Counted from the stretch's first letter, positions 24,426-33,344 are shown. The stretch is 64,000 bases of DNA from Devosia sp. (GCA_016713105.1 JADJPS010000003.1:186001-250000), one strand, 5' to 3'. Program-made: numbers and translations. Notes: generated by a model from the sequence alone, not told the origin.

Positions 24426-26135
24426 TCAGGCCTCGGCGGAGCGTTCGTGCGCCTTCGCGACGGCGTCCGCGATGGTATCGACGAAATGCGCCTGCGGCGC
24501 GGAAACGCCGTGGTTGGCGAGCGTCTGGCGGACATATGGCTTGGTGCCGCTGAGATAGATGGCGACACCCTTGCGAGCTGCGCCGCCGACGACGCCGGCA
24601 ATGGCATTGGCGGCGGTCGAATCGAGCAGCGAAACCGCACCGAAGTCGATCACCAGGGCCTTATGCTGATCGGCGATACGATCGAGCACGGCGCTGACGG
24701 AGGATGCGGCGGCGAAGAAGAAGGCGCCCGAGATGCGGTAGACAACGACATCGCGGTCGCTGGACATCGCCGGATCGTATGGCGTCGCGCCGTCGGCGAC
24801 ATCGTCGAGCGGCCCGGCGGCCCCCGGCGCGACCTCGGTACCCTTGGCCATGCGGTTGATGAACTGCAGCGCCGCCAGCGTGAAGCCAACCACGATGCCG
24901 TAGGTCAGATCCTTGAAGATGGTGAGCAGCAGAGTGGACAGCAGCACCAGGGCATCGCCGCGGGAGCTGCGCAGCAAGGTCCAGATGGCGTGCTTCTCAG
25001 CCATATTCCAGGCCACGACGGCGAGCACGCCGGCCAGCGCGGCGAGCGGGATGTAGCTGGCGAGCGGAGCGGCGACCAGCATGAAGGCCAGGAGGAACGC
25101 CGAGTGCAGCATCCCCGAAACCGGGCCGTGGGCCCCTGCCCTGACATTGGTGGCGGTGCGGGCGATGGTGCCGGTGGCCGGGACTCCGCCGAACAGCGAC
25201 GAGGCGATGTTGGCGAGCCCCTGCGCCACGAGTTCGGAGTTGGAGCGGTGGCGGCGACCCGTCATCCCGTCCGCAACGACCGCCGAGAGCAGCGATTCGA
25301 TGGCCCCCAGGAGCGCAAAGGCCACCGCATTGGGCAGGACCGCCTGAAGCTTTTCGAGCGAGATCTGCGGCAGGGCCGGCATAGGAAGCGAACTGGGGAT
25401 GCCGCCAAAACGCGTCCCGATGGTTTCTACCGGGAGCTTGAACGCCAGTGCGAGAATGGCGGTGAGCCCCACCGCGACCAGCATGCCCGGCCAGCCGGGG
25501 CGCCAGCGCTTCAGCCCGACGATGATCAGAATGGAAAGCAGCGCCAGGGCCGCGGCCGCCACGTTGAAGGTGCCGAGGGCACCGGCCAGGACTTCGAGCT
25601 TTTCCACCAGTTCCGCCGGCTCGGCCTCATGCAGCGTCAGCCCGAGCAGGTCCTTGATCTGACTGGCGAAGATGATGACAGCAATGCCGGCGGTGAAGCC
25701 GACGGTCACCGGATAGGGGATGAACTTGACATAAGTGCCGAGGCGCAGCAGGCCGATGGCCATCAGGATGAGGCCAGCGATCAGGGTGGCAAGCAGCATG
25801 CCGTCGACCCCGTGCTGCTGCACGGTGGCGGCGACCAGCACGATGAAGGCGCCGGCCGGGCCGCCGATCTGAAAGCGGCTGCCGCCAAGCGCGGAGATGA
25901 TGAAGCCGCCGATGATGGCGGTGTAGAGGCCCCGGTCGGGGGTGGTGCCCGAGGCGATGGCGATGGCCATCGAGAGCGGCAGCGCCACGATGGCCACGGT
26001 AAGGCCGGCGATGACATCCGACCTGAGCTTGTCCCACCCGTAGCCCTCGCGCAGGACGGTGACCAGCTTGGGCGTGAACAACTCGGCGAAGCTGGGCTTC
26101 GGCTGGGCGTCGCTACGGTGGCTGGGCGAATCCAT
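24426..26135 (-). CDS. SulP-family anion transporter with STAS domain
   Basis: Inner-membrane transporter of about 569 residues, SLC26/SulP type, importing or exchanging sulfate, bicarbonate or a similar anion. The signature GLTVAIVALPLSMAIAIASG is at about residue 45, followed by GLYTAIIGGFIISALGGSRF and IGGPAGAFIVLVAATVQQHG. Ten or more helices follow. The last 110 residues are the cytoplasmic STAS domain (VVYRISGAFFFAAASSVSAV, then VIDFGAVSLLDSTAANAIAG). I used ATG 26135 with GGAAGAG upstream; a GTG seven codons earlier is possible. The substrate is not evident, since no carbonic anhydrase or sulfur genes are adjacent. Confidence 0.93.
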   Translation of the reverse strand: MDSPSHRSDAQPKPSFAELFTPKLVTVLREGYGWDKLRSDVIAGLTVAIVALPLSMAIAIASGTTPDRGLYTAIIGGFIISALGGSRFQIGGPAGAFIVLVAATVQQHGVDGMLLATLIAGLILMAIGLLRLGTYVKFIPYPVTVGFTAGIAVIIFASQIKDLLGLTLHEAEPAELVEKLEVLAGALGTFNVAAAALALLSILIIVGLKRWRPGWPGMLVAVGLTAILALAFKLPVETIGTRFGGIPSSLPMPALPQISLEKLQAVLPNAVAFALLGAIESLLSAVVADGMTGRRHRSNSELVAQGLANIASSLFGGVPATGTIARTATNVRAGAHGPVSGMLHSAFLLAFMLVAAPLASYIPLAALAGVLAVVAWNMAEKHAIWTLLRSSRGDALVLLSTLLLTIFKDLTYGIVVGFTLAALQFINRMAKGTEVAPGAAGPLDDVADGATPYDPAMSSDRDVVVYRISGAFFFAAASSVSAVLDRIADQHKALVIDFGAVSLLDSTAANAIAGVVGGAARKGVAIYLSGTKPYVRQTLANHGVSAPQAHFVDTIADAVAKAHERSAEA

Positions 26136-26263
26136 CTCTCTTCCGGCTCCTCGCACCCGAACCTCAGACAGTCGTCGGCTGGCAGGCCCACAAACTGCTA
26201 CGACTCGAGTCGAGTCTCTGCAATGAGCTAGTTCGAGAGCGGCCCCGTGACAAAGAGCGTTCC

Positions 26264-27070
26264 ATGTTCGCCTACCTGACCCGGATATTCTGGCTCGTGG
26301 CGCAGCCGCTGTCGGTGATCATGCTGCTCGGCCTCGCCGGCCTCGGCCTGATGGCGCTGCGACGGCGCAGGCTTGGCGCGACCGCGCTGGTGCTGGCCCT
26401 CGGAGTCCTGGCGCTATGCGCCTATACGACGATCGGCTACGTGGTCATTGCGCCGCTGGAAGGCCGGTTCGTGCGGCCGGCCGAACCGGCGCGGATCGAT
26501 GGCATCGTCGTCCTCGGCGGCGGCATGGATGGCGAGGTCAACACGGTGCGCGGCGGGTTCGAGCTGGGCCGCTCCGGCGACCGCCTGGTGGAAACGCTGC
26601 GGCTGGCCCTGACGCATCCGGAAGCGCGTATCGTGATTGCCGCCGGGGCGGCAGCGCTGACGACCGACCAGGAACCGGAAGCCCATGCGGCGAGACGCTT
26701 CTTCGAGGCCCTCGGCATCGATCCGTCCCGCATCGTCATCGACGACAAGTCGCGCAATACCGAGGAGAATGCGACATTTGCCAAGGCCCTGGCGGGCGCC
26801 CAGGATGGGCAGACCTGGCTGCTGGTCACCTCAGCCTTCCACATGCCCCGCGCCGTCGGGCTGTTCCGGCGAGCGGCGTTCGACGTCGTTGCCTGGCCGG
26901 CAGACTACCTCGCGAGCGGTGCGGAAAGCCCCGGGATCAAGCTCGACCAGGCCGCCGAGAACATCGCAGTGGCGACGCTGGCGTTCCGCGAATGGGCGGG
27001 GCTTGCCGGCTACAGGCTGACCGGCCGAATCGACGAGTGGCTGCCGGGACCGCTGGAGAACGGTGACTAA
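26264..27070 (+). CDS. YdcF-family (DUF218) membrane protein, ElyC/SanA-like
   Basis: Inner-membrane protein of 268 residues. Two N-terminal helices (VAQPLSVIMLLGLAGLGLMA and ATALVLALGVLALCAYTTIG) anchor a periplasmic DUF218 domain starting IDGIVVLGGGMDGE. Conserved elements are IVIAAGAAALTTDQEPEAHA, SRNTEENATF and LLVTSAFHMPRAVGLFRRAA. This layout matches ElyC, which affects peptidoglycan or enterobacterial-lipid-carrier metabolism. It is divergent from the SulP gene across a 128-bp region holding the palindrome CGACTCGAGTCG at 26201-26212. The exact reaction is unknown. Confidence 0.9.
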   Translation: MFAYLTRIFWLVAQPLSVIMLLGLAGLGLMALRRRRLGATALVLALGVLALCAYTTIGYVVIAPLEGRFVRPAEPARIDGIVVLGGGMDGEVNTVRGGFELGRSGDRLVETLRLALTHPEARIVIAAGAAALTTDQEPEAHAARRFFEALGIDPSRIVIDDKSRNTEENATFAKALAGAQDGQTWLLVTSAFHMPRAVGLFRRAAFDVVAWPADYLASGAESPGIKLDQAAENIAVATLAFREWAGLAGYRLTGRIDEWLPGPLENGD

Positions 27071-27165
27071 AGCAGGATGGCCCGTCGCAGAATCGCACTC
27101 CTGCTCCAGGTCCTTGTTCTGTCGCGATCGAACCGGAAAAGTCGGCGGCGTTTCCTGATCTCGTT

Positions 27166-27552
27166 CTAGAGATCGAAGAACGACAGCTGCGGCGCCGGGG
27201 CGCGAACCGGTGCGCCCGACGCAGACTTGCGCTTGGGAACCTTACGCTCGGCCGGCCTCGCCTTGCGCTGCGTGGCGCGCACGGCCGCGAGAGTGCGCCC
27301 GTGCTTCTCGAGCCAGGCGGCGGCCGGCTTCAGTCTGTCGCGCTGCAGCGAGTAGACGTTCTCACGCCCCTGCTTGATCTCGCGCACCAGCCCGGCATCC
27401 TTCAGTACCCGCAGGTGACGGGAGATGGCGGGGCGACTGATCGCGAAGGCCTGTGCCAGTTCGTGAACCGGTCGGGCCGCCTCGTGCAGCAGCTCGACGA
27501 CGCGCAAGCGAGTCGGATCGGCGAGTGCCGAAAACAGCGGAACCGGGGTCAT
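27166..27552 (-). CDS. ArsR-family winged-helix regulator
   Basis: Transcriptional regulator of 128 residues, starting MTPVPLFSALADPTRLRVVE, the standard ArsR beginning. The recognition helix is in FAISRPAISRHLRVLKDAGL and the wing in REIKQGRENVYSLQ. There is no obvious metal-binding cysteine pair. The C-terminus is a basic tail (TQRKARPAERKVPKRKSASG) that may aid DNA binding. The long open frame upstream of this start is an antisense shadow of the hemolysin III gene. It is divergent from hemolysin III across 138 bp, where short inverted repeats lie. Confidence 0.88.
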   Translation of the reverse strand: MTPVPLFSALADPTRLRVVELLHEAARPVHELAQAFAISRPAISRHLRVLKDAGLVREIKQGRENVYSLQRDRLKPAAAWLEKHGRTLAAVRATQRKARPAERKVPKRKSASGAPVRAPAPQLSFFDL

Positions 27553-27634
27553 TTGCGTTTGCGTCCAAAGCGATGGCGACAAGAGTGTAACAACCACGTT
27601 ACCTGTCAAGGGGCCGAGCCACCGAAACAGTTGA

Positions 27635-27665
27635 CTGTGACAGCCAGATGACCGGATTGTCACAG
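27635..27665. promoter_or_regulatory. Inverted repeat upstream of hemolysin III
   Basis: Perfect 8-bp arms CTGTGACA and TGTCACAG with a 15-base spacer, 25 bases before the hemolysin III start and 83 bases from the ArsR start. A weaker repeat, GTAAC...GTTAC, lies near 27587. Either may be an ArsR site. Confidence 0.35.
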
Positions 27666-27690
27666 CTTCTTCATCGAGGAGCTGTCGGGC

Positions 27691-28377
27691 GTGCAGGCCG
27701 AGATCGTCATTCCCAGGAGCTGGTGGACGCGGGGCCGCCCGTTCACCCTGCCCGAACTGGTGGCCGATGGCATCGTGCATGCCGTCGGGCTGGTGCTGGC
27801 GGTGATCGTGGGCGGGGCCCTGCTCTGGGGTGCGGCAAGCGAAACCGCCCCGGGCGAGTTCCCGGCGCTGCTGCTCTACGTGACGACGCTGCTGACCGTG
27901 CTGGTGGTCTCGCTCGCCTTCAACCTCTGCCCCATCACCTCGCCGGTAAAGCGGACGCTGGCGCGGCTCGACCAGGCGGCCATCTTCCTGTTCATCGCCG
28001 GCACCTACACGCCGTTCCTGGTGCTGCTGGGAGCGACCCCCGGCAATATCGTGCTGGGCAGCCTGATCTGGGGAGCGGCGCTGACCGGCATGGCGCTCAA
28101 GATCTGGATCCCGCACCGCTTCGGACGCGGCGCGCTGGTGCTCTACCTCGGCATCGGCTGGAGTGGCGTGCTGATGCTCCAGGGGCTGATGGCGCAGTTG
28201 CCACCGCTGGCGCTCTGGCTGCTGGTCGCCGGTGGACTCGCCTACAGCGTCGGCGTGATCTTCCACCTTTGGGAGCGGCTCAACTTCCACAATGCCGTGT
28301 GGCACGGCTTCGTGGTGCTCGGCGCCAGCCTGCACCTGTTCGCGGTGCTCGACTGCATGGTGCTGGCGCGGCTCTGA
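27691..28377 (+). CDS. Hemolysin III (YqfA/PAQR-like) family membrane protein
   Basis: Seven-helix membrane protein of 228 residues, related to PAQR receptors and YqfA. It has the family's metal-site pieces: ELVADGIVHAVGLVLAV (first histidine), the NLCPITSPVKRTLARLDQAA segment with the conserved Asp, and the C-terminal HLWERLNFHNAVWHGFVVLG holding two histidines. Despite the name, a lytic role is unproven; PAQR proteins act on membrane lipids. The start is GTG 27691, with GAGGAG upstream. Its 3' end is 23 bp from the convergent DUF192 gene. Confidence 0.9.
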   Translation: MQAEIVIPRSWWTRGRPFTLPELVADGIVHAVGLVLAVIVGGALLWGAASETAPGEFPALLLYVTTLLTVLVVSLAFNLCPITSPVKRTLARLDQAAIFLFIAGTYTPFLVLLGATPGNIVLGSLIWGAALTGMALKIWIPHRFGRGALVLYLGIGWSGVLMLQGLMAQLPPLALWLLVAGGLAYSVGVIFHLWERLNFHNAVWHGFVVLGASLHLFAVLDCMVLARL

Positions 28378-28400
28378 GGCGTCGGCCGGCCACCAGCGCT

Positions 28401-28856
28401 TCAGTTGCCCTGGTCGGCGATGCGCGGATGCTCGACAATGTCGCCGGCGGCGATGCCGAGTTCCACCGAGCGGCCGCCGGGAATCTCGAGCACGAACTCG
28501 ACCGGCTCGCCGGACGGGATCGAGGTGGTGTCGTGCGGGCGGGCATTGACGTGGATCCTGGCGATCCGCCCCTCGTGGGTGATGAACAGCATGTCGAGCG
28601 GGATGAAGGTATTCTGCATCCAGAAACTGACTTCTCGGCTTTGCTTGAAGTCGAACAGCATGCCGGTGTCCGGCGCCAGCGACTGCCGGAACATCAGCCC
28701 GCGCGCATGGCCCTCCGGTGTATCCACGACCTCGACGGTGAAGGCGTGATCGCCGTTCAGGGACTTGATCACGAGGCGGGTGTCGTCAGCGCAGGCAGCC
28801 AGCGGCAACATGAGCAGCGCGACAAGGGCACCGTGGATGACTTTGAGGAGGTGCAT
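28401..28856 (-). CDS. DUF192-family exported protein
   Basis: Protein of 151 residues with an N-terminal signal (MHLLKVIHGALVALLMLPLA) and a lipobox-like LAAC, so probably a lipoprotein. The DUF192 core follows: VEVVDTPEGHARGLMFRQSL, DTGMLFDFKQSREVSFWMQN, TFIPLDMLFI and GGRSVELGIAAGDIVEH. ATG 28856 has GAGGAGG upstream. It lies 71 bp downstream of the cold-shock protein gene on the same strand, and these two are often neighbours in Hyphomicrobiales. Function unknown. Confidence 0.9.
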   Translation of the reverse strand: MHLLKVIHGALVALLMLPLAACADDTRLVIKSLNGDHAFTVEVVDTPEGHARGLMFRQSLAPDTGMLFDFKQSREVSFWMQNTFIPLDMLFITHEGRIARIHVNARPHDTTSIPSGEPVEFVLEIPGGRSVELGIAAGDIVEHPRIADQGN

Positions 28857-28927
28857 TTCAGGGTCACGGATCTGGTGGGCGTAGAACCAGCTTAGCGCGG
28901 CCCGTCGCCGGTTTGGAGAGCGTCGGC

Positions 28928-29551
28928 TCAGTGCGAGGACGGTGCCTCGCCCCAGCCATCGGGCCGGATTTCGGCGACCATCAGGCCCTTGGGCCCATTG
29001 CCATAGCGCACCAGCACAAACTGGCCGGGACGCAACTCGGTGATGCCAAAGCGCCGCAGGGTCTCCATGTGAACGAAGACATCCGGGGCGCCATCGCCTG
29101 CCGACAGGAAGCCGAAGCCGCGAATGCGGTTGAACCACTTGACCTCAAGCCGCTCGAGCCTCGACGTCGGCTCGACGGTGACATGGGTGCGCGGCGCCGG
29201 CAACTGTGCCGGGTGCCTCGCGGTCGACTCGTCCATGGAGAGAATGCGAAAAGCCTGCAGTCCGCCGGGGCGGGCCAGCGCCTCGCAAACGACCCGGGCC
29301 CCCTCGTAGGCCGTCTGGTAGCCGTCACGCCTCAGGCAGGTCACGTGCAGCAGCACGTCCGGCCGCCCATCGTCGGGAACGATGAAGCCGAATCCCTTGG
29401 CCACATCGAACCACTTGATGGCACCGACCACCTCGATCACGTCGAGGCCGGACTCAGCAGGTTGCCCGGCGACAGACTGGTATCCCTGCCGGTCATGCTC
29501 GACCGTCGGCAATACGGACTGATCGGCGCCGGCTTTGGTGTTGGCCCCCAT
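28928..29551 (-). CDS. Cold-shock protein with two CSD domains
   Basis: Nucleic-acid-binding protein of 207 residues with two cold-shock domains. The first begins near residue 39 with [20 protein letters not shown] and [13 protein letters not shown]; the second begins near residue 136 with [20 protein letters not shown] and [13 protein letters not shown]. Both RNP1 (KGFGFI, RGFGFL) and RNP2 (DVLLHV, DVFVHM) are intact. A low-complexity N-terminus and a linker separate them. Single-domain Csp proteins are about 70 residues, so this is a long form typical of alphaproteobacteria. The divergent region to glyoxalase I, 235 bp, is not otherwise occupied. Confidence 0.93.
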   Translation of the reverse strand: MGANTKAGADQSVLPTVEHDRQGYQSVAGQPAESGLDVIEVVGAIKWFDVAKGFGFIVPDDGRPDVLLHVTCLRRDGYQTAYEGARVVCEALARPGGLQAFRILSMDESTARHPAQLPAPRTHVTVEPTSRLERLEVKWFNRIRGFGFLSAGDGAPDVFVHMETLRRFGITELRPGQFVLVRYGNGPKGLMVAEIRPDGWGEAPSSH

Positions 29552-29786
29552 ACCTCAAGCCTTTTCGTACTCGCCCCACCGCTCGCGGGGTACGCTACAA
29601 GAGAAGACACCTTGGCCGATTCAGGGGGAGAAGTTAAGAAGAGTTTACCAAATTGTCGCCACTTTTGCACCTTGGACACAGTCCAGTTGTCATTTGCGGC
29701 GCGCCCTGCAGTTTCCTAGGCTCGCGCACGCCCGACTCGCCGCTGGACCGGCGACCGCAACCACCTAGATTCACTCCGGAGGACCC

Positions 29787-30206
29787 ATGAAGTACCTGCA
29801 CACGATGGTGCGCATCACCAACGTCGACGCCTCCCTGCGGTTCTATCGCGACGGTCTCGGCCTCGAGGAAATCCGCCGCAGCGAGAACGAGAAGGGCCGC
29901 TACACGCTGATCTTCCTCGCCCCCCCCGGCCAGCACGAGACGCCGGTCGAGCTCACCTACAACTGGGACCCCGAGGTCTATACCGGCGGGCGCAATTTCG
30001 GCCACCTGGCCTACGAGGTCGAGGATATCTACGCCTTCTGCAAGCACATGCAGGACATGGGTTACACGATCAACCGACCGCCGCGCGACGGGCGCATGGC
30101 CTTCGTGCGCTCGCCCGACAACATCTCGGTCGAAATCCTGCAGGCAGGCGATGCGCTCGCCCCGTCCGAACCCTGGACCTCAATGCCCAATACCGGCAGT
30201 TGGTAA
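29787..30206 (+). CDS. gloA: Lactoylglutathione lyase (glyoxalase I)
   Basis: VOC-fold metalloenzyme of 139 residues that converts the methylglyoxal-glutathione hemithioacetal to S-lactoylglutathione. It starts MKYLHTMVRITNVDASLRFY with the metal-ligand His5, and has VELTYNWDPEVYTGGRNFGH with the glutamate and histidine ligands and EILQ near the C-terminus holding the last glutamate. The TYNW and NFGHLAYEV segments are GloA hallmarks. GGAGGA precedes the ATG. A well-formed hairpin follows the stop. Confidence 0.94.
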   Translation: MKYLHTMVRITNVDASLRFYRDGLGLEEIRRSENEKGRYTLIFLAPPGQHETPVELTYNWDPEVYTGGRNFGHLAYEVEDIYAFCKHMQDMGYTINRPPRDGRMAFVRSPDNISVEILQAGDALAPSEPWTSMPNTGSW

Positions 30207-30211
30207 CCGGT

Positions 30212-30258
30212 GGCTAACCAATCGGCTTAGCCGGAGGTTAGCCAGGCGTTTGTAGTTT
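30212..30258 (+). terminator. Terminator downstream of glyoxalase I
   Basis: A nested stem: outer arms TGGCTAACC / GGTTAGCCA (9 bp), inner arms CGGCT / AGCCG, followed by GGCGTTTGTAGTTT. It begins six bases after the stop codon. Confidence 0.72.
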
Positions 30259-30323
30259 CCCCAAGGTGTCGCCCGGGCAGCGGGCGGCGCCGGGCCTGTC
30301 TCGAGAGTGGCCGGGGAAGTGAC

Positions 30324-30785
30324 ATGATACGCCTGATCGCCGCGCTTGCGATGGCCGCCCTCCTCGGCGGCTGCTTTCCGTTCGCCCTGTTCGCCGGCAG
30401 CGGCGACCCCTATCGCGGCTACCAGCAGAGCTTCGGCACCTACGTCACCTCGAGGGACGTCAACGCGTTCTGCCTCACGCCCAGGCTTCGCCTCGTCATC
30501 TGGGAGTTCGAGGGCTATTTCGGCAAGAAGATCGTGATGAACTCGGGGTATCGCGACCCGTTCCACAACACCAAGGTGGGCGGCGCCGACGACAGCTACC
30601 ACACAAGGTGCATGGCGGCGGACTTCTTCATCCCCGGCGTCGACAAGCGCAAACTGATCGCCTACGCCATGCGCAACAAGGGGGTAGGTGGTCTCGGCTG
30701 CTATCCGGGACGCAACTTCATCCACATCGATGTGCGCGACCGGCCCCGCGGCTGGACCAAGCCGGTGACCTTTTCCGGGTGCTGA
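30324..30785 (+). CDS. M15-like (YcbK/DUF882) peptidase-fold lipoprotein
   Basis: Protein of 153 residues with a lipoprotein signal (MIRLIAALAMAALLGGC, cysteine at 17), so anchored in the envelope. The D-Ala-D-Ala carboxypeptidase-like fold is seen in IVMNSGYRDPFHNTKVGGAD, SYHTRCMAADFFI (the HxxxxAxD zinc motif) and NFIHIDVRDRPRG (the final histidine). It may trim murein cross-links or bind peptidoglycan. It has two extra cysteines not obviously paired. It lies 61 bp before the first tRNA-Glu. Confidence 0.87.
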   Translation: MIRLIAALAMAALLGGCFPFALFAGSGDPYRGYQQSFGTYVTSRDVNAFCLTPRLRLVIWEFEGYFGKKIVMNSGYRDPFHNTKVGGADDSYHTRCMAADFFIPGVDKRKLIAYAMRNKGVGGLGCYPGRNFIHIDVRDRPRGWTKPVTFSGC

Positions 30786-30846
30786 ACAGCGCGGAAAAGG
30801 CACTTGCGCGCCAAGAGGAAGCCCCCTATACGGACGCCACTCCGCG

Positions 30847-30921
30847 GCGCCCTTCGTCTATCGGTTAGGACGGCACCCTTTCACGGTGCAGAGAGGGGTT
30901 CGACTCCCCTAGGGCGCGCCA
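30847..30921 (+). tRNA. tRNA-Glu (anticodon TTC)
   Basis: Acceptor GCGCCCT/AGGGCGC, anticodon stem GCACC/GGTGC around loop CTTTCAC, T-arm GGGG/CCCC around TTCGACT, discriminator G, encoded CCA. Confidence 0.96.
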
Positions 30922-30980
30922 ACTTTCGGCAGTGGAAGTAGTTGACACAGACGGCGTCGATCGCCGAAAACAAGTCCGCC

Positions 30981-31055
30981 GCGCCCATCGTCTAGCGGTC
31001 AGGACACCGCCCTCTCACGGCGGGAACAGGGGTTCGATTCCCCTTGGGCGCGCCA
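30981..31055 (+). tRNA. tRNA-Glu (anticodon CTC)
   Basis: Acceptor GCGCCCA/TGGGCGC, D-arm GTCT/GGAC, anticodon stem CCGCC/GGCGG around loop CTCTCAC, T-arm GGGG/CCCC around TTCGATT, discriminator G, encoded CCA. It is 59 bp after the TTC isoacceptor. Confidence 0.96.
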
Positions 31056-31209
31056 ATCTTTTCAAGCACTTGGTTCGTATCGGGCGCTGTTTGTGCAGAA
31101 TGCACAGGCAATGCCGCAGCGCAAAGCAGCGCCCGCTTGCGCATGACTCGCAGTGAGTCGTATGGCGGCAGGGGCACGGGGGCGGCCCTGCCGGTACCGC
31201 AGGCCCGAT

Positions 31210-31301
31210 GTCATCCCGGCGAAGGCCGGGACCCAGCGCTTTGCCCACGCGCCGTGATTGGGGCCCATCTCAGGATGGACCCCAGCCTGCGCCGGGGTGA
31301 C
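31210..31301. repeat. Intergenic palindromic repeat, copy 2
   Basis: Same imperfect inverted arms as 7642-7729 (GTCATCCCGGCGAAGGCCGG on the left, ending GCGCCGGGGTGAC on the right). It fills most of the 300-bp stretch between tRNA-Glu and the SecA-like gene; I see no gene in the rest of that stretch. Confidence 0.75.
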
Positions 31302-31355
31302 AGCTGTGGGGTGGCGAGAGAGTGGTGGGGCGGGTTATCCCGTCGCCGGCGTCGG

Positions 31356-33344
31356 TCACTCCGGGCGGCCCGAGAAGGCCATCGTGGTCGACTGCATTTC
31401 GTCCGACTTCAGCAGGCTGGAGCGCATCCGGTGGTGCACGCGCTCCAACCGCCATTGCGCGACGTCGACCGCGACACGCCCGGGCCACTCGCCCACAAGG
31501 GGCCGGACGGTGCGGGCAATGCCGGCGAGGACGGCACCCGGACCATCGGCCAGGATGTCGTCTTCCAGCGACAGATAGGCCTCGAAGCATCCCGGCTGCC
31601 CCTGGCGTGCGCTGCGGCCCGCCAGTTGCAGATCGATGCGCCGGGCCTCGTGACGCTCGGTCATCAGCACGTGGAGACCGCCCAGTGCCTCGACACCGGG
31701 TCCCAGCTTGATGTCGGTGCCGCGGCCGGCCATGTTGGTGGCGACGGTGATGGCCCCCAGGAGGCCGGCCGCGGCGACGGTGTCGGCCTCCGCCTCGTCC
31801 TGGCGTGCGCTGAGGACAGTATGGGGGAGACCGGCCGCGGTGAGCCGGCGGCCGGCATCGAGCGAAGCGGCAACGGTATGGGTGCCGATGAGCACCGGAA
31901 CCCCTAGCCGATGCAGTTCGCCCACGCGCGACACCACCGCATGCCACTTGCGTTCGGCAGTCGGAAAGACCCTGGGGCGGTGCACGACGCGCCTGACCTT
32001 GCGGTGGGTGGGGATGGCGACGACGTCGGTTCCGTAGATCGCCTTCAGTTCGGTGGCAACGGGCGCAGCGGTCCCGGTCATGCCCGACAGCAGGAGATAG
32101 CGCCGGAAGAAGCGCTGGTAGGTCATGCGGGCGATGGTGGTGCGAGCCGGCGAGGGCTGGCAGCCTTCCTTGATCTCGATCAGCTGGTGCAGGCCGTCAC
32201 TCCATGAGCGGTCCGGCATGGCGCGCCCGGTATGCTCGTCGATGATCACCACCTTGCCGTCGCGGACGAGGTATTGCTGGTCGCGGTGGAACAACAGCAG
32301 CGCGGACAGCGCCTGGCGCATCAGCTCCTCGCGCCGGATGACGCCGCGCCACCCCTGCCCCCTGCCCTCCGCGAACTCGGCGATGGCGTCGCGTCCGGCC
32401 GGCGTGAGCACGATGCGCTTGTGCGACGCGACAACCTCGTAGTGCCGGCCTGGCTGCAGTTCGGCGGCCAGGCCGAGCGCATCCTCGGCCGTTCCGGGGT
32501 CGACCGGGGAGGGTGTCTGCGCGGAAATGATCAGGGGCGTACGGGCCTCGTCGATGAGCACGCTGTCGGCCTCGTCGACCAGGGCGAAATGCAGGCCGCG
32601 AAGGCGCAGTTCCGGCAGCCGCGAGCCCCCCTCGCGCAGGGCCTCGAACTTGAGGGCGGGCGTGCTGTCGCGAGCGCCCAGCACGATCCGGTCGCGCAGG
32701 TAGTCGAAGGTCAGTTCCTTGTTGGTGCAGTAGACGATGTCGGCGGCATAGGCGGCGCGGCGCTCGGCAAACGACTGGCCGGTGACGACGACGCCGACGC
32801 TGAGGCCCAGCGCTTCGTAGACCGGCCTGCCGTATTCGGCGTCGCGGCGCGCGAGGTAGTCGTTGACCGTCACCACGTGCACAGGCCGGCCGGAAAGGCC
32901 CATGCACCCCGCAGCGAGAACGGCCGTGAGGGTCTTTCCCTCTCCGGTAGCCATCTGCGCGATGAAGCCCGAGAGCATGGCATAGGCGCCCAGCACCTGG
33001 ACATCGTAGGCCTGCTGATCGATCCGGCGGGCCGCAGTTTCCCTGACGATGGCCAGGGATTCGGCCACGTCCGCCCGCCGCTGCCGACGCTGACCACGCA
33101 GTCGTCGGGCGAGGTCGCGCGTGCTTGCCGCCAGCTGTTCGGCAGGCAGGGCCGCGAGCGCTGCGCCATGCGCGTTGACGAGACCGACAATGGACCGAAG
33201 ACCCGGCAGGTGGCGCCAGCGAGTGGCCGCACCGAGCCAGGCGGCAAGGCCGGCGAGCACGCGCTCGATGCCCTTGGCGGCCGGAGCCCGGCGCTCCTCG
33301 TAAGGCAGCGGAACCGGCAGCGGCCGCCCCACCCGCTCAAGCAC
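31356..33344 (-). CDS. SecA-like preprotein translocase ATPase (accessory paralogue)
   Basis: DEAD-motor ATPase of about 662 residues, shorter than the housekeeping SecA (about 900). Walker A is MATGEGKTLT near residue 131, then HVVTVNDYLARRDAEYG, the DEAD box LVDEADSVLIDEARTP, the nucleotide-domain link IIDEHTGRAMPDRSWSDGLH, and the helicase motif TNMAGRGTDIKLGPGVEALG with the arginine finger region LQLAGRSARQGQPGCFEAYL. The helical-scaffold and C-terminal zinc domains are mostly missing. I chose GTG 33344, overlapping the upstream stop by eight bases, since everything before it is out-of-frame translation of the M50 gene. It is the last gene of the giant-protein operon. That position, and the lack of an ABC exporter, suggest it powers secretion of the giant protein. 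Confidence 0.88.
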   Translation of the reverse strand: MLERVGRPLPVPLPYEERRAPAAKGIERVLAGLAAWLGAATRWRHLPGLRSIVGLVNAHGAALAALPAEQLAASTRDLARRLRGQRRQRRADVAESLAIVRETAARRIDQQAYDVQVLGAYAMLSGFIAQMATGEGKTLTAVLAAGCMGLSGRPVHVVTVNDYLARRDAEYGRPVYEALGLSVGVVVTGQSFAERRAAYAADIVYCTNKELTFDYLRDRIVLGARDSTPALKFEALREGGSRLPELRLRGLHFALVDEADSVLIDEARTPLIISAQTPSPVDPGTAEDALGLAAELQPGRHYEVVASHKRIVLTPAGRDAIAEFAEGRGQGWRGVIRREELMRQALSALLLFHRDQQYLVRDGKVVIIDEHTGRAMPDRSWSDGLHQLIEIKEGCQPSPARTTIARMTYQRFFRRYLLLSGMTGTAAPVATELKAIYGTDVVAIPTHRKVRRVVHRPRVFPTAERKWHAVVSRVGELHRLGVPVLIGTHTVAASLDAGRRLTAAGLPHTVLSARQDEAEADTVAAAGLLGAITVATNMAGRGTDIKLGPGVEALGGLHVLMTERHEARRIDLQLAGRSARQGQPGCFEAYLSLEDDILADGPGAVLAGIARTVRPLVGEWPGRVAVDVAQWRLERVHHRMRSSLLKSDEMQSTTMAFSGRPE

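Noticed and set aside
24423..26231. A 602-residue plus-strand open frame over the SulP gene
   Set aside because: Antisense shadow; the minus strand encodes a complete SulP-STAS protein.
27166..28335. A 389-residue form of the ArsR protein
   Set aside because: The extra N-terminal 260 residues lie antisense to hemolysin III and are low-complexity; the normal ArsR start is at 27552.
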